In this document: positions 55,336-64,000 of the stretch, piece after piece | How the letters are laid out: each line of letters starts with the position of its first letter | Numbering within the stretch: the stretch's first letter is position 1 | DNA from: Ensifer adhaerens | GTDB taxonomy: Bacteria; Pseudomonadota; Alphaproteobacteria; Rhizobiales; Rhizobiaceae | Length of the DNA stretch: 64,000 nucleotides | NCBI RefSeq assembly: GCF_002007205.1 | Contig: NZ_LAZS01000001.1 | Span: 124,001 to 188,000 of the forward strand | Reading direction: 5' to 3' | The notes under the pieces: model-generated | Seen by the model: only the letters and a program-made list of their open reading frames with translations | Told to the model about the DNA's origin: nothing | Database searches by the model: none | Made by a program: the position numbers and the translations under genes

Positions 55336-56325
55336 TCAGCCACGTGCGGGCGCGGGTATCGCGGCAGCCTGTTTCTTGGCGGCGTAACGCTGGGCGATGA
55401 CGGCGCAGGCCATGAGCTGGATCTGGTGGAACAGCATGACGGGCAGCACGATCGCGCCGATGTTCTGGCCGGCGAAGATGGCGCTTGCCATGGGAACGCC
55501 GCTCGCCAGGCTCTTCTTCGACCCGCAAAAGGTGATGGCGATCTCGTCGGCCTTGTCGAAGCCGAGCAGCCGGCTGCCGAACATGGTGGCGGCGAGCACG
55601 AGCGCCAGCATGACGATTTCGATGACGACGAGCACGCCGAGATCGGTGAGCGAGAAGGTCTGCCAGAGGCCCGAAGTGACCGCCTGGCTGAAGGCGAGGT
55701 AGACGACCATCAGGATCGAGCCGCGATCGACCGGCGCCAACAGCCCCTTGCGGGCGCGGATCCAGTTGCCGATGAAGGGCTGCAGCATCTGGCCGATGAC
55801 GAAGGGGGCGAGAAGCTGCAGCAGGATCTGCTTGACCGCGTCGAGCGTGACGGTGCCGTGCCCGCCGGCGGAAAACAGCAGCCCGACGAGAAGCGGGGTC
55901 AGGAACATACCGAAAATGTTGGAGGCGGAAGCCGAGCAGATCGCCGCCGGCACGTTGCCCCCCGCCATAGAGGTGAAGGCGATCGACGACTGCACGGTCG
56001 AGGGCAGAACGCAGAGAAACAGGAGACCCGTGTAAAGCGACTGCGGCAGGATCGAATCCGGCACGAAACCAATCGCAAGGCCGATCAGCGGAAAGAGCAC
56101 GAAGGTGGAGGCAAGGATCGTCAGGTGCAGGCGCCAATGCAGAATGCCCGCGATCACCACGTCGCGCGACAGACGCGCGCCGTGCAGGAAGAAGACCATG
56201 CCGACGGCCACCTTCGTCGCCATGCCGAACCATTCGGTCGCTTCGCCGCGGATCGGCAGGACGGATGCAAGCAGCACCGTCGCCAGAAGCAGGATCGTGA
56301 AGGTATCGGGAAGGTAGCGGCGCAT
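55336..56325 (-). CDS. Bile acid:sodium symporter family (SBF-like) transporter
   Basis: 329 residues, about ten membrane helices throughout. It matches the SBF-like (YfeH) branch: KVAVGMVFFLHGARLSRD, LPSTVQSSIAFTSMAGGNVPAAICSASASN with the discontinuous-helix pattern, FVIGQMLQPFIGNW and CGSKKSLASGVPMASAIFAGQNIGAIVLPVMLFHQIQLM, the second crossover-like element. Substrate unknown; relatives carry organic anions. It is divergent from a LysR gene 95 bases away, which is probably its regulator. Confidence 0.9.
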   Translation of the reverse strand: MRRYLPDTFTILLLATVLLASVLPIRGEATEWFGMATKVAVGMVFFLHGARLSRDVVIAGILHWRLHLTILASTFVLFPLIGLAIGFVPDSILPQSLYTGLLFLCVLPSTVQSSIAFTSMAGGNVPAAICSASASNIFGMFLTPLLVGLLFSAGGHGTVTLDAVKQILLQLLAPFVIGQMLQPFIGNWIRARKGLLAPVDRGSILMVVYLAFSQAVTSGLWQTFSLTDLGVLVVIEIVMLALVLAATMFGSRLLGFDKADEIAITFCGSKKSLASGVPMASAIFAGQNIGAIVLPVMLFHQIQLMACAVIAQRYAAKKQAAAIPAPARG

Positions 56326-56420
56326 GTCAGCTCACTTGCTCGTTAACGAACGTCTTGTGGGGATCGCTCATTGTGAAGCAGGATGCAAGGAATAACAGTT
56401 ATCACGAAATGAGATGAGCC

Positions 56421-57277
56421 ATGTTGGATCTCGTGCAGTTGCGCAGTTTCGTCGCCCTCGAACAGATGGGCAGCTTCACGCTTGCGGCGGAAAAACTGTC
56501 GCTCGGGCAATCGACGGTCAGCCAGCATATTCAGCGGCTCGAAGCCTCGCTCGGACGCACGCTCGTTGCCCGCGATACCCACCGCGTTTCGTTGACGGCG
56601 GACGGGCAGGCGCTGCTTGCGCATGCGCGCTCGATGTTGGCGATCGACGGCGAGGTCCGGGCGCTTTTTGCCGAAAGCAGCCTGCGCGGCCGTCTGCGTC
56701 TCGGCGTTTCCGAGGACTTCGTCATGAGCCGGCTGCCGGCGGTGCTCGAAGACTTTGTTCGCGCCCATCCGTCGGTCGATCTGGAACTCACAGTCGCGCT
56801 GAGTGGCGTGCTCTACCAGATGCAGGACAATGGCGAGATCGATCTGGTGCTCGCCAAGCGCAGGCTCGGCGACCAGAGGGGCGAGCTCGTCTATCGCGAA
56901 CCGTTGGTCTGGTTGGCGCGTGATCCCGAGAGGATCAAGCGCGACAAGGTGCTGCCGCTGATCGCCTTTCCGCCGCCGAGCATTACCCGCAGCGTCGCGC
57001 TCGAAGTGCTCGACCGCCACCGCCTGCCGTGGCGGATCGTCTGTACCTGCGGCAGCCTCAGCGGCCTGACGGCGGCGGCCCGCGCCGGCATGGGCGTGCT
57101 TGTGCAGCCACGAAGCATGGTGCCGCCGGGGCTGAAGGAAATCCGGGCGGTCCCCTGCCGCCGCTCGAAGACGTGGAATTCGTGCTGGTGCCGAGCAAGG
57201 GCGTCGACCGAAAGCTGAGTGCGGCGCTCTCGGTCGAGATCCTCGCTAATCTGAGGACGCTGCAGGGGCAGGGCTGA
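56421..57277 (+). pseudogene. LysR-family regulator with a frameshift near its 3' end
   Basis: The first frame (56421-57218) codes for 265 residues: HTH VQLRSFVALEQMGSFTLAAEKLSLGQSTVSQHIQRLEASLGRTLVARDTHRVSLT and an effector domain to VLVQPRSMVPPGLKEIRA. It then changes to low-complexity VPCRRSKTWNSCWCRARASTES. A neighbouring plus-strand frame carries the expected continuation LPPLEDVEFVLVPSKGVDRKLSAALSVEILANLRTLQGQG, ending at 57277. One missing C in the CCCC run at 57152-57155 would restore a 285-residue protein. It could be a true mutation or a sequencing error. Most of the protein, including the DNA-binding domain, is intact. Divergent from the SBF-like transporter. Confidence 0.8.
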
Positions 57278-57283
57278 TGCCGC

Positions 57284-58333
57284 TCAGCAGCCGGCAACGA
57301 AGCGGTCGACATCCTCGGCCTTCGTCGCAAAACTGGTGACGAGTCGATAGAGACCTTCGTTCTCTGTGAGGCTGCCCTCGAGGTCATGCGGCACCGGCCA
57401 GTCGTAGAAGACGGCCCCCTGCTGCCGAAGCTTCGTGGCCACATCCTTCGTCAGAACAGCGAAGACCTCGTTGGCGTCGGCCTGCCAGGCAAGCCGGCTC
57501 GCCTTCGAGGCGGCGATGCCCTTGGCAAGACGCGTGGCCATGGTGTTTGCGTGGCGCGCGAGGTTCAGCCAGAGATCACCGGCAAGGTAGGCGTCGAACT
57601 GCGCCGAGACAAAGCGCGACTTGGAGAAGAGCTGGGCTGCGCGCTTGCGCAGGAAGTGCATTTCATGCGCCCTGGAGAGATCGAAAAGCACCAAAGCCTC
57701 GGCGCACCAGCAGCCGTTCTTGGTGCCGCCGAAGGAGACGAGATCAACCCCGCGTTTCCAGGTCATTTCGGCGGGCGTTGCGTCGAGGCTGACCAGTGCG
57801 TTGGCCAAGCGGGCGCCGTCCATGTGCAGGGGCAGCTTGTGTCCCTTGGCGACGGCCGCGATCGCTTCGATTTCGGCGAGCGAATAGACCGTACCGCTTT
57901 CCGTCGCCTGCGTCAGCGATACCGCCGCCGGCTGGCCGCCATGGACATTGTCGAGCGGGTAGCGGCGGATTTCGGCTTCCAGTTTTGCTGCTTCCATCTT
58001 GCCGCGGGGACCATCGACGGGCTTCAGTCTGGAGCCGTGCGAGAAGAATTCCGGTGCGCCGCATTCGTCGGCGATCACATGCGCCTCGCGATGGCAGAAG
58101 GCGACGCCACCGGCGCGATGGGCGCTCGCGAGCGCCAGCGAATTGGCGGCCGTTCCGGTGCCGACGAAGAAGACGGCGACGTCTCTTTCGAAGATTTCCG
58201 CGAACTTCTTTTCCACCTTCCGGTCAAGCTCGCTGGTGCCATAGGCGGACGCATAACCGCCGGCATGCGCCATCAGGCTTTCGGCAATCGCGGGATGGGC
58301 GCCAGCCCAGTTATCAGACGAAAAAATCATCAC
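57284..58333 (-). CDS. ltaE: Low-specificity L-threonine aldolase
   Basis: 349 residues, PLP enzyme of fold type I cleaving L-threonine or allo-threonine to glycine and acetaldehyde. Segments: FSSDNWAGAHPAIAESLMAHAGGYASAYGTSELDRKVEKKFAEIFERDVAVFFVGTG split over residues 3-60, HREAHVIADECGAPEFFSHG, LPLHMDGARLANALVSL with the PLP-binding Asp near 172, and VSFGGTKNG with the Schiff-base Lys near 205. It converges with the LysR gene, only 6 bases apart, without a terminator. It feeds glycine metabolism alongside sarcosine oxidase. Confidence 0.93.
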   Translation of the reverse strand: MMIFSSDNWAGAHPAIAESLMAHAGGYASAYGTSELDRKVEKKFAEIFERDVAVFFVGTGTAANSLALASAHRAGGVAFCHREAHVIADECGAPEFFSHGSRLKPVDGPRGKMEAAKLEAEIRRYPLDNVHGGQPAAVSLTQATESGTVYSLAEIEAIAAVAKGHKLPLHMDGARLANALVSLDATPAEMTWKRGVDLVSFGGTKNGCWCAEALVLFDLSRAHEMHFLRKRAAQLFSKSRFVSAQFDAYLAGDLWLNLARHANTMATRLAKGIAASKASRLAWQADANEVFAVLTKDVATKLRQQGAVFYDWPVPHDLEGSLTENEGLYRLVTSFATKAEDVDRFVAGC

Positions 58334-58885
58334 TTCTCACCCTGTTTCACCGTCAATTCGACGGCTTTTGCCGACCTTAGCCGAGTTTATAGCCGGATCA
58401 ATCACGGTCAGCGGCCGAAAGGCCAACAGGAGACCAGTTTGAAACCAAAAGGAAGAAAACGCCCGAAAGCCGTAATTAAATTATAAAAGCCGGAAATTTC
58501 CGGCAATGTTCGGCAAAATCTTCTCTATTATTTGCTGATATGCCTCTTGCGGAGGGGGGTGGTTTCTGGCATAGAGCACATGAAATAGGACAGGTTTGCT
58601 GTCCTATTTCGGTCTAGGGACCGGAACAATCGCCGTGAGTGCCTAAAAAAGTGGCATCCGGCGTGCGAAGCGGGGGGATTGGCCGGATTTCATCCGGTTG
58701 TTATCGCCTGCCGTCAGGATGGTCGCAGACATCAATGCCTGATGATGCCGTGCTTGTTTGCGACCTGATCAGGATCATGAGACGATGAGTGCCCCGGCTT
58801 TTCAGCGTGCCTTTGCACGCAACGAAGAGTCATGCGCGGGCGGTGCCATGCCCGGCGGTCGCCGGGTTCAACAGGAGGGAAAACG
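58334..58885. other. Gap of 552 bases upstream of gltB
   Basis: Promoter and leader region of gltB, plus the ltaE upstream region on minus. It holds a GCCGGA-AATT-TCCGGC hairpin at 58492-58507 with a T-rich minus-strand tail (terminator-like, but no minus gene ends there) and a perfect 12-base inverted repeat at 58582-58610. I find no sigma-54 GG/GC pair in standard spacing. No gene is visible. Confidence 0.5.
58582..58610. promoter_or_regulatory. Perfect 12-base inverted repeat upstream of gltB
   Basis: GAAATAGGACAG (58582-58593), spacer GTTTG, CTGTCCTATTTC (58599-58610). There is no T-run after it, so it is more like a dimeric regulator site than a terminator. It lies about 275 bases before the gltB start. 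The regulator is unknown. Confidence 0.5.
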
Positions 58886-63610
<4,725 letters not shown>

Positions 63611-63718
63611 GAGGCCCCGGTGACCAAGGCTCCCGGTTCATCACAGACTGGTTCGGGGGCCCTTCACGCGCGCTTGTCAAGAGCGCCTGTTCAGACGCAA
63701 AGCTTTCAGGATGAAACG

Positions 63719-64000
63719 ATGGGTAAGGTAACTGGATTTCTCGAGATTGACCGGCAAGTGGCAAAGTACCAGCCGGCCTCCGACCGCATCCGCCATTTTC
63801 GCGAATTCACCATTCCGATGTCAGAACCGGAAGTGCAGAAGCAGGCCGCACGCTGCATGGACTGTGGCATCCCCTATTGCCACGGCCCGACCGGCTGCCC
63901 GGTGCACAACCAGATCCCGGACTGGAACGACCTCGTCTATAACGGCAACTGGGACGAGGCGATCCGCAACCTGCACTCGACCAACAATTTCCCGGAATTC
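63719..64000 (+). CDS. gltD: Glutamate synthase small subunit (3' end outside window)
   Basis: First 94 codons of GltD; the frame is open at the right edge. It begins [30 protein letters not shown]; the Fe-S cysteine set is in [17 protein letters not shown] at about 44-61, followed by [31 protein letters not shown], all typical of the beta subunit. GltD takes electrons from NADPH through FAD and two 4Fe-4S clusters and passes them to GltB. AGGA lies 8 bases before the ATG. It is co-directional with gltB across a 108-base gap with no clear terminator, so it is probably one operon. Confidence 0.95.
   Translation, partial: MGKVTGFLEIDRQVAKYQPASDRIRHFREFTIPMSEPEVQKQAARCMDCGIPYCHGPTGCPVHNQIPDWNDLVYNGNWDEAIRNLHSTNNFPEF

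Noticed and set aside
58492..58507. GCCGGA-AATT-TCCGGC hairpin as terminator of a minus-strand gene
   Set aside because: No minus-strand gene ends there; kept only as a note in the gltB upstream region.

Overview
The window is a high-GC alphaproteobacterial chromosome segment, almost certainly from the Rhizobiaceae and most like Ensifer/Sinorhizobium. Supporting signs are the glg operon order glgP-glgB-glgC-glgA-pgm-glgX, a CpdR1-type response regulator, an sRNA matching MmgR (alpha-r8 / 'suhB' RNA family) beside a monophosphatase gene, RIME-like intergenic palindromes, CtrA-type TTAA-N7-TTAA boxes, and a ROSE-type thermometer ahead of an Hsp20 gene. Gene density is that of a core chromosome. 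I see no prophage, insertion sequence, CRISPR array or integrated island.

Layout. (1) 1-2.9 kb: a PAS-GGDEF-EAL protein cut by the left edge, then a FeeM-like N-acyltransferase preceded by two perfect CtrA-type boxes. (2) 3.1-6.7 kb: a small aa3-oxidase subunit IV and the three-gene proton-translocating transhydrogenase (pntAA-pntAB-pntB). (3) 6.7-8.8 kb: DUF992 protein, TPR lipoprotein and rpsU, all on minus. (4) 9.1-14.2 kb: soxBDAG heterotetrameric sarcosine oxidase with overlapping genes. (5) 14.2-15.8 kb: NudI-type Nudix hydrolase, streptothricin-acetyltransferase-like GNAT, MaoC/NodN-like dehydratase. (6) 15.9-27.2 kb: the glycogen operon, with a RIME-like inverted pair between pgm and glgX. 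(7) 27.4-35.5 kb: an orphan TadG/vWA protein, then a tight operon of DUF2126 transglutaminase, circularly permuted ATP-grasp/alpha-E protein and a second transglutaminase. (8) 35.6-39.5 kb: aldo/keto reductase and divergent LysR regulator, then a membrane diguanylate cyclase. (9) 39.8-44.6 kb: a small stress/detoxification block with two MarR regulators, a VOC protein, DUF1579, DUF899, two tandem GFA-type zinc proteins and a lipocalin-like protein; inverted-repeat operators are visible. (10) 44.7-49.7 kb: ilvD, a dapA paralogue among small unknown proteins, and an alpha/beta hydrolase. (11) 49.7-54.5 kb: repeats, tRNA-Val(GAC), cpdR, an N-formylglutamate amidohydrolase, MmgR sRNA, a HisN-like phosphatase and a lysophospholipase-like hydrolase. 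(12) 54.5-64 kb: a candidate sRNA locus, RpoH promoter/ROSE/ibpA, an SBF-like transporter, a frameshifted LysR gene, L-threonine aldolase, gltB, and the start of gltD.

How the genes fit together. Much of the window concerns carbon and nitrogen storage and balance: glycogen synthesis and breakdown, NADPH supply by transhydrogenase, sarcosine (betaine-derived) demethylation, glutamate synthase, ilvD and dapA, and MmgR, which in S. meliloti responds to nitrogen status and limits polyhydroxybutyrate. A second theme is cell-cycle and signalling control: CpdR, CtrA-type boxes and two c-di-GMP proteins.

Most promising for follow-up: the DUF2126 / ATP-grasp-alpha-E / transglutaminase operon, whose product is unknown; the FeeM-like gene under apparent CtrA control; the MarR-GFA regulon with a shared GACA-N6-TGTC operator; the two opposed terminator hairpins at 54.5 kb, which suggest an unannotated sRNA; and a perfect 12-bp inverted repeat upstream of gltB. 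All calls were made by reading the sequence. No database search was run.
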